This document shows, one piece after another, positions 17,701 to 28,996 of a stretch of 64,000 bases of DNA. The stretch is from assembly GCA_963691655.1 (NCBI GenBank), contig OY829326.1, positions 41,009,989 through 41,073,988 on the forward strand, read 5' to 3'. The stretch comes from Toxonevra muliebris. Its lineage: Eukaryota > Arthropoda > Insecta > Diptera > Pallopteridae. Position 1 is the first letter of the stretch, and each line of letters starts with the position of its first letter. The translations under genes were made by a program, and so were the position numbers. The notes beneath the pieces were generated by a model that made no database searches, had not been told where the DNA came from, and saw only the letters and a program-made list of their open reading frames with translations.

Positions 17701-20700
17701 GCTGCTGCTTTCAGCAGAAGCGTTTTTATTTTTCTTCTTCTACTTTCCGCGTATGCATTCTTAAACATGTGCGGTTATTTCGCTGTTGTTTTGCTGCTTG
17801 TAGTTCTACAACTAACTATATGTACACTCCTCCTGTTTTAGCCAGGCAACCGTAGCCATTAGCACGTACAAGAACGACACTGCGCTGACAGGCGAACGCA
17901 CGGACGATTGGAACGATCGCACAGACGAAGTAGTCGGCGCGTTCGACAGCTCGATCGATGCGATGCAGCGCAACGTTATCGTTATTGCCACCGATGGAAT
18001 TTTGATCGACAAGAATTTGGTCGTTTAAAAACTCCTTAATTTATCGTATATGTATATATGAGAAATAGTTTCGGAGTTTTTATTTATTATTTTTGCTTTT
18101 TATTGTATGTACTACCTACACACACTTGCAGTCATTCGTCCACTTGCGCATGCTGCCCAAGACAAAGTTGATTGTAAGTTTTTTTGTTTTGTCACCAACA
18201 ACACCACCAACACCATCACCAACAACAACGACATCGTCATCAGTACCGCTGCCCCGGTAGGTGAAATAGAAATCGTTTGCGCTCATTGGTGCAGTTTCTT
18301 CTTCTTACTGTCTTTTTACCAGAAAACTTGGTATGTGGCGTCGAATGTCATTATGGCCTTCCTTCAAGTGGTAACTAAAAAGCTCCTGCAGTTAAAGTTT
18401 CTTTTTTACTTGGCTTTGCTTTGTCTGATTTTATATATTTTTTTATTTTTTATTTATTTTTGTTTAGCAAAAACAGCATACTTAGCAAATGACAACAACA
18501 ACAACAATGAAAAGAAAAAAACCGTAAATTAAATGAAAAAGAAATGTGGTACATTATTTGTGTATTAAAATCACGTCTCATTTATTTATTGCTGCAAATG
18601 CATTCTCGAGTTGAAGAGAAGAAAAAGTTGCACAAAAAAATCATAAGCATCTTTGGGGCTGCTCTTAACCTATTGATGATCCATTAGAGACCTGCACTAA
18701 TGGAAATATTATTCTTTTAAATTATATTTATTGCCGGTAATGATTTTGTTGCTACAAATACTTTAAACAATATCAATACCTGGTATCAGTAAAGTTTTTT
18801 ATTTACACAAAACTTGGCTTCGATATGCAGTATGTAGCTTGACTTTTCGATTGGAAGATACTTGGATTAGAAGCAAATGATAGTTTTATTTTTATTCTGT
18901 TTAAGTCATTTATATTAGGTTTCACATTTGGCAAGACCTTTGTCGTAGGCAAAGGCAAATCTAAGATTGAAGAGAGGCAGTGGATGGCAAAGAAATTACA
19001 ACTACTGCTATAAGAGATGGACTCGTGTAGATAAATTATTATTTTCCATTTTTGGTTTTTCAGTTATGACGAATTCGAACCCAGGTTCTCTGACTACCAA
19101 AAATTTCCCAAAAGATACTACACAAAACTACTCAATTTCTGTGATTTGTAAATGCAATGAGTTAACCCTGGAATACTAATTATTAATCCCATCAATCCCA
19201 TTTCATGTCGATAAAACTGTGAAATTACTTCTTGATATTTGAAATTCCAAAACAGTTTAGCTTGCAGACAAAACAGTTTAATTATAAATTAAGTTTAGCT
19301 CTGATTTCTCATACCCAGTGAAAAGTAACAAAATTGCCATACCTTCACAAAGGTTAACATTGCCACCGCATACATAACTTCCTAAACATGGTAACTTTAG
19401 TTAAATTTTTTTTTTTTTTTGCCTTTTTGCTGTTTTATCAATTCCTTTATCATTAGGACGACAGTAGTATGCAACAGTATGCAACAGCAGTAGCATCAAA
19501 ACTGAGCCTACCAAGCAAACATGTACTATGCTACCACTGGCATCAATTCCGTCCGGCCCTATTTCAACCGATCCGATCAGCGCTCATCGATTGTTACGCG
19601 CTCGCAGTCATGTTCCCCACTCCACTAATTATAATTTTTTGTGTCATTTTAAAAAATTCTGTGTTATATTGTAAATGTCCACACTCTGCTTGTTGCTGGT
19701 GATCGGCAGCACAGCAGCAGCAACAACAGCAATAGCAACACTGGCAACCATCATCAGCATCATCAACATGGGGGTAATGAGGAAAAAAAACACACACATG
19801 CACACACACACAGAAAAAAAACCAAACAAAGTAACAACACACTTTGCCACCACGTTGTTGGGTCTTCATTTCGTAACTATCGTAGTAGCAACAATTACTG
19901 CTGCCACTGACATTGCTGCCAATCTTCTTAAGAACGTAAAGCGTGGACTATGGGTGTGTGTATGTGTGTGTGTGCATGAAAAAGAGTTTGAAGAATGTTC
20001 TTAAGTGATGCGTTGTGTTTGTTTGCTGTTTGTTAGTTGTCTCTTTGTGGTAATTCTACTGCCAGATTTTTATTACATTTGCTAAAATATATTCTCACAT
20101 AATTATTTACGATTGTACATTATCATGCAGTTTGTTTTTATTTCATTTCATTATTCTTCTTGTAAATTGTTAATTGTTGTAGTGTTTTTGTTGCTGTTGG
20201 TTGTTGATGTTACTGTAGTTATTGTTCTGGTTGTAAGTAGGTAATGTCAATGCGAGCATAAACATCATCATCATTGTAATCAATTTTGTCTCATTACGCT
20301 CTTTGTAATAAATTAGTATATGCACTTAAATTGTTTGTCCACACTTCTTAGTTTAAAACAAAAGTTATAAAAAAAGAAGCGCATTCAATTAACTTCAAAT
20401 CGTGTTTACTCGAAATTAGTTTTTCAGACTTAAGCGATTACTGCTTTTAACCAATGATATTATAAACCAAGGTCTTATAAAGCTTGTAGCAAATAAGAGG
20501 CTTGCACTCTAATTTCAATAAAATTTTTAAACCATATAATTTTGTATGATAGAGTTTATACTTCAAGACCCCATGTTCTAGAAAATATATCTGAGCTTGA
20601 GCTATAAGTTTCACACATACACATAATCTAGATTAGAACAAATCTGAAAATGGAAAGAAAATATCTTCAATGCGGTAAAATCTTACTTCATCGCACAATT

Positions 20701-23700
20701 ATTCACACAAACTTTTTTTTATTAAATATACACATCAATTTAATATACTTACAAAAACATTTTTTTTTTTTTTTTTTGGCCTATCCAGTTTTCAACCTGA
20801 TTGTAGATAATCCTTCAACACTGCAACACTTAAAAAAAATCCGGAAAACGGTCGGAACGATTGTGTCCCATAGGTTCATCTGAATCAAAGTTATTTTTAA
20901 AGTATATATTTGGCTTAACAACACAACGTAAGATTTTTCCAAAATTTTGAGTTTCAAGAAAATAGCAGCTTGCAAAATTTAAAAATGCGGAAACGACTAA
21001 AAATTTTGTATCTAAAATGATAGTAGAAGTTTTAAAAATATTTTAATTGAAAAAACAAACGTTGTTCAGTGGAGAAGCCTTTTACGAATATTTAAAAAAT
21101 CGAAATCGAATAAATAGTTTTTCTAAAATCGTTCCCACCGATTTGCAAAGTCGAATTAAAAAAAAACGCATTTAAAATTTGAGAAGATGAAGCAGAACAT
21201 TTGGAGACGCGCAATTAAACTATTGACTGTTTATATATCGATATGAGATTATGGGGAGGTATTCTCAAAACCATAACTATTAAAACTATATAAAAAAAAA
21301 TTAAATAAAATCGGAACGATGGGAGCGCCACACGGTGGTTATTCGGGGAACTTTTTAATCAAGGTGGTAATTAATATTATTACTAATAAACGAAAAGCTT
21401 CTTTATTGTGTTATATTAAGCGTTCGAAATGTTCAATACACGTTATTTACATTTTGTAATATCAGTAATACATTGTTGTCATATCAATTCAACATTACTA
21501 TCATATCAATTTTATATTAATTTGGTTCTAATGTTATATTTTGTCATATTTTTTTGATGTTTATAAAAATTACATTCAGTAATGAAAAAATTACATTTCA
21601 TAATATCAATTTTGATATTTTTAATATTGGGTGAATATTGAATAGGTACCTTACATTGCGATGCGAAAATTTAAGCGTTGGTACTTACAATTATTGATAA
21701 ACCCAGAAATTTAAGCTCTTTATTATTTACCAGGCATGACCTTAAGATTTAAAATCATTTCATTAAAAATCTGTTTAAACTGGCAGTACTGATTTTTCCT
21801 TATATACATTCTTTCCGAATCTGAATTGTCATTAGGGCAAATAAATGTGGAATTAAAACACTATGTACATAAATAAAAAGATCCTCTTTGGAAAATATTT
21901 GAGAAAAAATATTTGTTAACTCTCCAAGAAAACCGAAACGGAAAAAGGAGTTCTTTATTTTTAACCCTCTAACTTTTTATCAAAGTTCAACAAACTTCTT
22001 CTATGAATCATTGAGAATGAGCGCAATATAATTTCCGTTTTTAAGCACAGCATTAAGGTCAAACTTCAGAAAAGAAAATTAAACTTAGATGAATTCAGTC
22101 TCTGAAACATAAATGAAAGTAGTAAGTTTTTATTCCTTTTCGTTTAGTTTCCAGGCCGGATCTCAGAAAATGTGACCTCAAGTTTTTTACTTGACTACAA
22201 ATATAAAAATATTTTAATTTTTCCTTTGAGTAGCGGGAACTTTTCGTATTTTATCACTAAGAAATGTTGATTGTAATATTAGACATAATTTAATCCTTTC
22301 CAATTTGTCTCTTTTACATTAACTCAAATATTAAACAAAAAATAACTATTTTTCATAAAAAAGATAGGTAAATCCTTTGCAAACATTTCTCACATATCAA
22401 ACAGTTTTTTTCTCCTTCGTACGCTTACTCCAAACATCTTCAACATTTCACACGCTAAATTTGAATATTTTTTTTGAAGAAAAAAATATCGAAAGTGATA
22501 AAAAAATGTGAAATAAAAAAATTGGATCTAAAAAATCATCCTGCGTGATCATTCTCTCATTCTCATTTTTCATGCGCATCTAACGAGTTCGACGACGACG
22601 TTTACAGCAACGCTGGCGCTGTGCTCGTGGTTGATTTTAGTTTTTATATATGTACGAGTATACGAGTACATTAAAGATGCTGATGATGATGATGATGATG
22701 ATCCTTTTTCATGTTTCTAAAGCAAATTCGCTGTCTTGAATTTGAATGAAGTTAGCATCGTTGCGCCTTAGCGTCGCGTCTCGATCGTTTACCTTCTTCT
22801 TTGTTTGGAATCTTTAGGGGTATTTGCGCATGCGCTCTCACACACACAAAACCATTCACACACGCACATTTCCTTATGCAGATTATGGTAGCAGCGGCAA
22901 CAGCAACACGGGCAGTTTTTTATACTTTGGCTTATTTTTTGTTTTGTTAGTTTTTTATTGTGTTCGAAAGAGAAAAGGGTTACGGTCCATTCGTCCGTCG
23001 TGATTTTTTTTTTCAATTTTTTTATCAAAAAAAGTAGAATTTCAATTTATTTTTTTCTTATGATATTAAAGTGTTATGGGAACATTTTTTGGGAAGCTAG
23101 CATTGCGTACAAAGAAAGAGATAATTCAATTTGAGTAATAAAAAAACATGTTTTTAAAATTAAAATTAAAAGAAGTTTAAGCTAATGCTGTGAAAGCTGC
23201 ACTCAAAATATATTGGGAGGTAGAATATTTCTTTGATGTTTGCCAGTAAATTTCATCAACTTTTTCTAAATGCCAAAAATGTTTTTTTAATTTCAGTGAT
23301 TGCTACCTCACGCCCCAATAACGAAGCTGAGATTCAATTGTATCGTGTGCTTCAAAGAGCCAGTCTGCTTGTCTATTACGATACACTACTCGAAATGGGC
23401 GGCGACGATGTGCAGCAGTTATATGAAGCTGGTGAAGAAGAGTTCTTGGAGATTATGGCGTTAGTAGGCATGGCCTCAAAACCGCTACATGTGCGTAGAT
23501 TGCAAAAGGTGCTACATGAATGGGCTAATAACCCATCATTTTTCCAAGGTCCAATGCTATCATCGAACACGACATCAGGTACAATTTTTTCCACTGAGAT
23601 AAAATTAAGCTATAACAAAACCTTTCTCTTTTTATTGCAGGTTTCTGCGAAACTCCCACCAAATGTGCCGTTATTTTCAAGCCCGAATCATCTCCCTCTC

Positions 23701-26700
23701 TACTGCGTACCAAATTCCCTGCATTCAATCCCACACCCGCTTTTAATCCCACACCTTTAATTAGCACAGCGCAAACCACCTCCACACACTTATTAACACA
23801 AATTTGCACACCCGCTATCACGGTTCCGGTTATACAACCGCACACCCCTACACTTCCACTGCATACTACCTTGCCATCTGCCACCGCTGTCACCACTTGC
23901 CTATCCACTGCACCGCAAGCAAGTGGCGGCAGTGGTGGCAGCGGTAGCACCGCGCATCAAGTTACCTCCAGTTCGCCACAACTGACGCCTGTTCTTACCG
24001 AAATGCAAATTGCACGCATTACACTCGGCGCTGAGAAAATCGCACGACAACTGCCGCAGCGTGAACCACGTCCACAAACCTCTAAAAAGCGTACTAGTCG
24101 CGAGCTGGAACAGGTAATCGCTATGAGTGAGAATGATCCGAGACGCATGGAAGAGATTCGTAAGTACTCGGCCATTTATGGACGTTTCGATTGTAAGCGT
24201 CGCCCTGAGAAGCCGCTGACCCTACATGAGGTCTGCGTCAATGAGGCCGCCGCTCAATTGTGTCGTTTAGTTCCCGCACTACTGACGCGTCGTGACGAAC
24301 TTTTTCCCTTAGCACGTCAAATAGTCAAAGATGCTGGATTTGGCCACTCGGCCAGTATTGCCAGATATGGCGGTTTATTACCTCAAATGCAGGCAGCACA
24401 ACAGGTGGTTCCGCCACGATCATCGAGTGTCGTTATCGGCTGTGAATCGAGTGATTCGGCAACTGCACTCTCAAAGAGACAAAGACTTTCCTCTACTGAG
24501 ACCATGTCGGCACCAGATTTGAATCGGGTAAGAATGTTCAAGCCTGAGAAATAATAAGCTGGAGGAGTGCTTTGGTGCTTTGTTTTTGCTTCTTGCCAAT
24601 TTAAATATGCTAACAGATATTTGCTTTTCAGCTATTAACTGACGGAATTCAAAGATTTATTACTTTCATATTACTGAAACAAATACTTGGTAGGTAGGTG
24701 ACCATTGGTTTAGTATTTGGGGAATATGGTACTATTCCTGGAGGCGCAATAGAGTTGTTTTAGGGTCTAGCGCATTATCGTGGTGTGAAAAAGCGATCCA
24801 GCTCCCCTTTTTCTAGTTTTCAAACAAGTTTTTAAAAACTTGTTTCCAGAGGAGCAATTGCTCCAATTTTGACTCTGATGAAGTAAATCGACGTCATCAT
24901 TTTTATTACTGTCTTTAGTTGCCTTGCCTTAACGAGTGTATTTGTATCTTAGGCTTCTATACCATGTACTGCTGTTTGGTTTCCGGACCTTACTTTTAGA
25001 ACCAAACTTCATCGCATTGCCTTTTACGTTTTTTGAAATTTACAATTTTGAGAGGAAATATTAGGCAAATCGAATATATGCCTCTTGTTAACCGTCATCC
25101 AAAATTCGTGATACCCAGGTCGAACAGATTTCTTTGTTTATCTCAGATGGTTTTCTAAAATCCACGACACAGCCATGACATTCAAACCCAGTCCAACCGC
25201 TATCACTTCTTGGGTCAATACTTTATAATATACTTCACAAGAGCCACATTTGTATCATCTATCGAAGATCTCGGGCAACATTTGCGATGGTCGTCATCCA
25301 AAGAAATATAGCCGGTCTGTTATCTTTGAGACAACTTGAACACAGTCGCAAGAAATATGCGCTAGCTTCAGTTGACGTTCAAATCTAATTTCTGACTGTA
25401 TTGACGGTGGGATTTCTGCCGGCCTTGCATCAGTAATTTCTTTTTCTTGTCCTCTTGTAAATTAAATATCATAATATTATTACAAATCGTCTGATTTTTC
25501 AAAAACCCACCAACTTAGCGAGCTTTTATTAGTCCCCTCACTCATGCGTAATTTTCTTAATATATATGTATATTCTTTCTGAAGTTCGCCTCCAATCTCA
25601 ATATAAACTGATGGCTCGGTGCATCAGAACTGATAAATATTATACTTTATTATGCATGGGTTAATTAGGTTTGTTTTTATTTAAAAATTTACATTCCAGC
25701 TCCATGTTCTTTTTTCTTCTAAATACTGCGAATGAATACATTAACCCTTGTGTGTAGGTTGCAATGAAGAATTCTCATTGTTGTTTGAGCTTATAATATT
25801 TTGAGTAGTAAAATTTATAGTTCTATTGTTGATTTTTTACTTTATTGTTTCTGTTGTTTTTGGTTTTTTTTTTTTTTTTTGCATGCAATTAGTATTAAAT
25901 AGCAATTTCCAAGTTTGTTTTGTTATTAAAATATTAAAAATTTATAGTTTGGTTATTATCTGGTTTCATACCGTTAAAATAATTTATAATTAAAATTTTA
26001 TTGTAAATTGTCTAGTTATTCATAAACTTTTCTCATAACACTCTTCCCAATTAAACAAATAAAAATTTCAGTTCTAAAAAAAACACACACAAAAACGCTG
26101 CTAATTCATTTGCTTTGAAAAAAAAACTAATTAAAAATCTTGCTTCTTAGCTGCTATGCGACTCAGAAACTATATACATAAATAAATCATTTTACAAATT
26201 TTAATTGAAACCAATTTTGAAGGAATCTGGAGAAGACTCACGTTACAATCTCTTTGCCATGTATCAGAAGTTTGCGAAACCGCCTTTTGATTTAACGGAA
26301 ATTAGCAAATTCTCGTAAGTTAAAATGTATATATAAATTAATACAAATCGTTGAGCATTGACAATATCACTCTCGAACCTTTTTCAGACTGGGTAAATCT
26401 GATTTTGATGATAATGATTCCCGCTTCTCGTTCAGCAATTCCAGCTCCCCACCGTCTATGCCCGTGAGTATGTGCGCTGGGATAAATTCTCTCCTGTTCA
26501 TTTAATATTGAACATTGAAATTATTTTACATTTCTCTATCGTAGAATAATTGCTTGGAAAATGAACGTGACCCTGCCGATAATGTTAAATTTAATGAAGA
26601 ACAATTCACCGTTACAACACAATCATGCAACCCATCGGAGTCGAATCGACACAATAATGGTAACTCACCTTTACAGCATCGGAATCATTCGAAGATTATA

Positions 26701-26880
26701 AATTCATCAGCATCTGAATCAGTGAATATCCTGAGCCATTCATCGCTAGGTGGCGTTCAAGTTATTTCTGCAGCGGGTGGGCATATAATCGCTGTAGCAA
26801 ACCCTGCTCTTGCACTGAGTCCCACTCTAAATGAGGCATTGAGCTTAAAACGTGAAGCGAGCTCGCCACCAGAAATTTAA
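11794..26880 (+). CDS. nab: Nab transcriptional cofactor (NAB1/NAB2 family), 6 exons, 712 aa
   Basis: Exons: 11794-12259, 23297-23578, 23641-24527, 26223-26314, 26388-26463, 26545-26880, all GT-AG with compatible phases. Exon 1 encodes a Thr/Ser/Asn-rich, Gln-repeat leader after ATG 11,794 ([11 protein letters not shown]). Exon 2 encodes the NAB conserved domain 1 (about residues 164-236), including [17 protein letters not shown] and [20 protein letters not shown]. Exon 3 holds a Pro/Thr-rich linker and the NAB conserved domain 2 (about 390-490), with [20 protein letters not shown] and a region around residue 474 ([10 protein letters not shown]). The tail is Ser/Asn-rich and ends SSPPEI. NAB proteins are nuclear co-regulators that bind EGR-type zinc-finger factors through NCD1; in Drosophila, Nab partners Rotund and Squeeze. 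There is no frame damage. Intron 1 (11 kb) is full of repeats and may hide alternative exons. Assignment from NCD1 is firm; exon 1 is supported by splice phase and by its Drosophila-like low-complexity style. Confidence 0.93.
12984..13045. repeat. Perfect 21-bp hairpin in nab intron 1
   Basis: Arms 12,984-13,004 and 13,025-13,045 are exact reverse complements over 21 bp (TGTTTCATCTGTAGCGATAAG), with a 20-nt loop. It could be the ends of a minimal foldback element or a structured RNA. No mismatched pre-miRNA-like stem is seen. Confidence 0.7.
13466..13955. repeat. 60-bp direct repeats bracketing a dispersed repeat
   Basis: The 60-bp blocks 13,466-13,525 and 13,896-13,955 differ at only a few positions. 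Between them, about 13,540-13,740 matches 48,170-48,345 in the same orientation; shared phrases include GGCAAATC, CGGCCGTTTCG, CACTGAATAG and ATTCCTC. So there is one dispersed repeat family and one local duplication. Confidence 0.65.
14238..15777 (-). pseudogene. Decayed jockey-type non-LTR reverse transcriptase
   Basis: Read on the minus strand, fragments in order resemble the reverse transcriptase of jockey-like LINEs. About 15,777-15,600 gives [15 protein letters not shown]. At 15,315-15,127 [20 protein letters not shown] leads to the fingers/palm start and a RFPKKTRHN segment. At 14,829-14,596 there is the [14 protein letters not shown] segment, where a QGS-type motif is expected. At 14,582-14,238 [11 protein letters not shown] and [16 protein letters not shown] mark the thumb region. 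Stops and frameshifts separate all blocks and no intact YADD was found, so the copy is dead. A short MITE (15,399-15,592) is inserted in the RT region. The element lies antisense in nab intron 1. Confidence 0.75.
15399..15592. mobile_element. 194-bp MITE nested in the jockey remnant
   Basis: The ends 15,399-15,420 and 15,571-15,592 are inverted repeats (GGTCAAAAACAGTAATCGCTTA) matching at 20 of 22 positions, and weaker similarity extends about 10 bp further in. Flanks ACAGGTAA and ACAGAAAT could be a decayed 8-bp target duplication, which would suggest hAT; that is inference. A lone copy of the same end is at 20,431-20,452. No coding capacity. Confidence 0.65.
17843..18028 (+). other. Unexplained 61-codon open frame in nab intron 1
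   Basis: Preceded by a pyrimidine tract and TTTTAG acceptor-like site (exon would start 17,842) and closed by TAA at 18,026-18,028. It reads [20 protein letters not shown], then an acidic [11 protein letters not shown] stretch, then [16 protein letters not shown]. Codon choice and G+C are visibly unlike the surrounding intron. It has no in-frame ATG near its start, and its phase (2) does not fit nab exon 1 (phase 1). It could be an alternative terminal exon with its own 5' partner, an exon remnant, or chance. No family recognised. Confidence 0.3.
18132..18173 (+). other. Candidate 42-nt in-frame cassette exon of nab
   Basis: Bounded by TTGCAG and a consensus GTAAGT donor, 42 nt long, without stops in phase 1, the phase in which nab exon 1 ends and exon 2 begins. 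Inclusion would add [14 protein letters not shown] plus one changed junction residue. Splice-site quality and phase are the only support. Confidence 0.25.
22679..22702. repeat. (GAT)n microsatellite
   Basis: An uninterrupted run of about eight TGA/GAT triplets in nab intron 1, next to a locally G+C-richer patch (22,580-22,640). Confidence 0.8.
24528..26222. other. nab intron 3
   Basis: 1.7-kb intron between the exon 3 donor GTAAGA and the acceptor TTTTGAAG. The patch about 25,000-25,450 is less A+T-rich and on the minus strand yields broken protein-like stretches (for example [16 protein letters not shown]) with several stops, so it is probably an old mobile-element fragment of unknown family. 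The rest is A+T-rich filler. Confidence 0.4.
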
Positions 26881-27031
26881 AGTGAATGGAAATGTTTGAT
26901 TGTTTCTGATTCACTTGCTTTGTTTTCTAAACATTTTATACCACAAAGTTATTGACAATAGAAATTTCATTTTGTAGTATATTTGAAAAGAAAACTTTTC
27001 AACTTATTAGAATTAAATGTGAATATATTTA

Positions 27032-27069
27032 AATAAATATATATTTATACACTGTGCAATTGCAATAAA
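27032..27069 (+). terminator. Likely nab polyadenylation signals
   Basis: AATAAA at 27,032-27,037 and 27,064-27,069, about 150-190 bp past the TAA stop, in an A/T-rich 3' region. Confidence 0.5.
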
Positions 27070-27689
27070 TGAATTATAAAGAAATGCTTAAGTTAATATG
27101 TGCTTATCATTGAAAATTCTTCTACTTCTATAGTTCAAGAGCCCACTTAGCTCTAATGTCTTTAAAATAACCTGAAATAAGCTTATTATATGAAGAAAGT
27201 CTAGTAATTGGCGATATTCGATTAAGAAATATGTGTATAAAATGCAAAAAAAAAAAAAAACTTTCATTACGTTATTAAAAGTTCAAATAGGCTTGGTAAA
27301 CGAGAACTGAAGATAACTAAAATCTGTACTATCTTACAAAGCATTTACTGAAGGTACTCACTTCTTCAAAGTTTGTGAGAATTTTCGCACGTGACATCGT
27401 GCATGTATTATAACATTTACACTAAACTAAACAGATTTTAAAATTGGATGATAATTCTGTTTAACCCCTCTGTTATCCTAAGAAAAAAATCACACTTGTG
27501 TTCCTAAGGTCACGAAATGACCTACTATATATTTTTCATTTATTTCAAAAGAAAATCGGGCATTTTCAATACATTTTTAAAAATAAATTAATTTAAAAAG
27601 AACTTTCAATACTTAATAAAGTAATATAATAATATAAAATAATAATAAAGGATATATTTTATATACAATGAAGGACATAAGTCTTCGAA

Positions 27690-28515
27690 CAGCACACCGA
27701 ATTTTCGGTTTCTCTAAAACCAAGCACTTTAGCTGGGCTACTCCCAAATGAAAGACCGTTCTTTCTACTCATGAATTTATATTTAACATGAAAGGTTGCG
27801 ACGGATTGAAGCTAGTGTGCAGACCAAAAGGGCAACGGTGAAATCCGCGTTCTTCGAAAAGCGCCGTATTATACGTGGAAGGCAACGTAATGGTCTGGTG
27901 ATTTTTTTCAGCCATGGAATCGGTTCAATTCATAAAATAAGAGGTATAATGGACCGTCTGATAAGCAAAGATATTCCCCAGAATATCCTTATACGGAGGA
28001 AGATCTGCTGTTAAAGCATGTCTAGCAGCATATTGGCGATCCCAGCACCAGCCCAGTGTGTAAAAGAGTGGTTTGTTGTCAATAAGATGGCGATTTGATA
28101 GAGAACCACCCATTCACCCAATCTCAATCTAAAAAAATATATAGGAAATTATGGATCGGAAAATTCAACGCATAAATTATAAAAACAAGGATTCCATTTC
28201 CTGTCAATCAGAGATTGCATGGAAGAACATTTCTGCAGACGTTTTGTGCAATTTCATCGAGTCTATGCCACGAAAATGTGGAATAGCTCTGAAAAATAAG
28301 GGATACGTTACAAAATAGTGGAGAAATCGATCTTTTTCATTAATATATTCCATATGTGCTTTAGTTTTGTCGCGCCAGTTTTATGCATGTTGTTATTTTT
28401 GAGTTAATATTTTTATTTTATTTGAAAAATAATATTATATTTCTTATATTTTATGACAACGAGTGTATATTCTTACTACAAGGAAGAATCCGTGCTTTAG
28501 TTTTGTCCGACACTG
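27690..28515 (+). pseudogene. Dead Tc1-type transposon, 5' part lost
   Basis: Broken frames on the plus strand give Tc1/mariner DD34E-style phrases: a KHFSWATPK block near 27,720, then KGCDGLKLVCRPKG (27,790-27,830), GNVMVW (near 27,890) and finally MDRKIQRINYKNKDS to GIALKNKGYVTK with a stop at 28,316-28,318. Several frameshifts and stops make it inactive. The right end carries two copies of GTGCTTTAGTTTTGTC, at 28,356-28,371 and 28,492-28,507. The outer one continues to CACTG at 28,515 followed by TA, the usual Tc1 target. The left inverted repeat was not found, so the element is 5'-truncated or diverged. Confidence 0.8.
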
Positions 28516-28756
28516 TATGTAGTCCACAAACGTTTCAAATTTAAGCCGAAATTTTTAACTGTGTATAAATTATACTTCACAAAATACTTTTTCAATCCAC
28601 TTCCGTGATTGTCCCTTTTTTTGCTGCAAAATAACTTAAATGTTAATGTCTTTCAATTTCTTTCATTCTTTCTGGCATTGTACGAAAAAACGTAACAATT
28701 GCATTTTAATGATATTTTGTCAACATTGATAATTTCTCAACCACTTACCATTATCC

Positions 28757-28996
28757 ATGATATTCCTTTATTGTGTTCTTGCTATTCTTGTTACTTCATT
28801 GACTTTTGTGTGTTTTATTTATATTTATTTTTTCATTTCGCAACCCTTCCTAAGACGTTTGATCCTGCTCAATTCACAGATTATCAATAAATTAGCTGAT
28901 AATAATAATTCGCAAGTGATCACAGTGATCTCCGAAGATTTTAAAGGTTCGTACTCAATTGAAAATGCATTGTCACGTGGGCTTCCTGGGGTGTGA
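28757..28996 (+). CDS. Putative 79-aa small membrane or secreted protein, copy A
   Basis: Not recognised as a family. The ORF starts with a hydrophobic segment (MIFLYCVLAILVTSLTFVCF, about residues 1-28), which could be a signal anchor. After a short basic patch (FLRR) comes a polar tail ending SYSIENALSRGLPGV and TGA. The same ORF at the same length with no indel or stop is present in unit B (38,616-38,855), while the flanking duplicated DNA has indels. I count about 8 amino-acid-changing and 4 silent differences, which suggests weak constraint at best. The start lies only 75 bp inside the duplication breakpoint, so its promoter would lie outside the unit. It could be a real small gene, an exon of something larger, or chance. 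Confidence 0.35.
   Translation: MIFLYCVLAILVTSLTFVCFIYIYFFISQPFLRRLILLNSQIINKLADNNNSQVITVISEDFKGSYSIENALSRGLPGV

Larger units (their letters stand above)
16000..22560. other. Central nab intron 1
   Basis: A+T-rich intron with poly-T runs (19,410; 20,760), a CA/GT run (19,790-19,815; 19,950-19,975) and CAG/CAA clusters (19,705-19,740). Two islands look less like background: the open frame 17,843-18,028 and the microexon-like 18,132-18,173. Both are described separately. The ORFs at 18,107-18,532, 19,469-19,702 and 20,650-20,883 have no recognisable product. Confidence 0.4.

Noticed and set aside
19469..19702. 77-aa ORF in nab intron 1
   Set aside because: Ends in a Cys/Trp-rich run from CA-rich DNA, no splice phase match to nab, no recognised domain.
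23525..24175. Minus-strand ORFs of 141 and 72 aa over nab exon 3
   Set aside because: Antisense shadows of the Pro/Thr-rich linker and NCD2.
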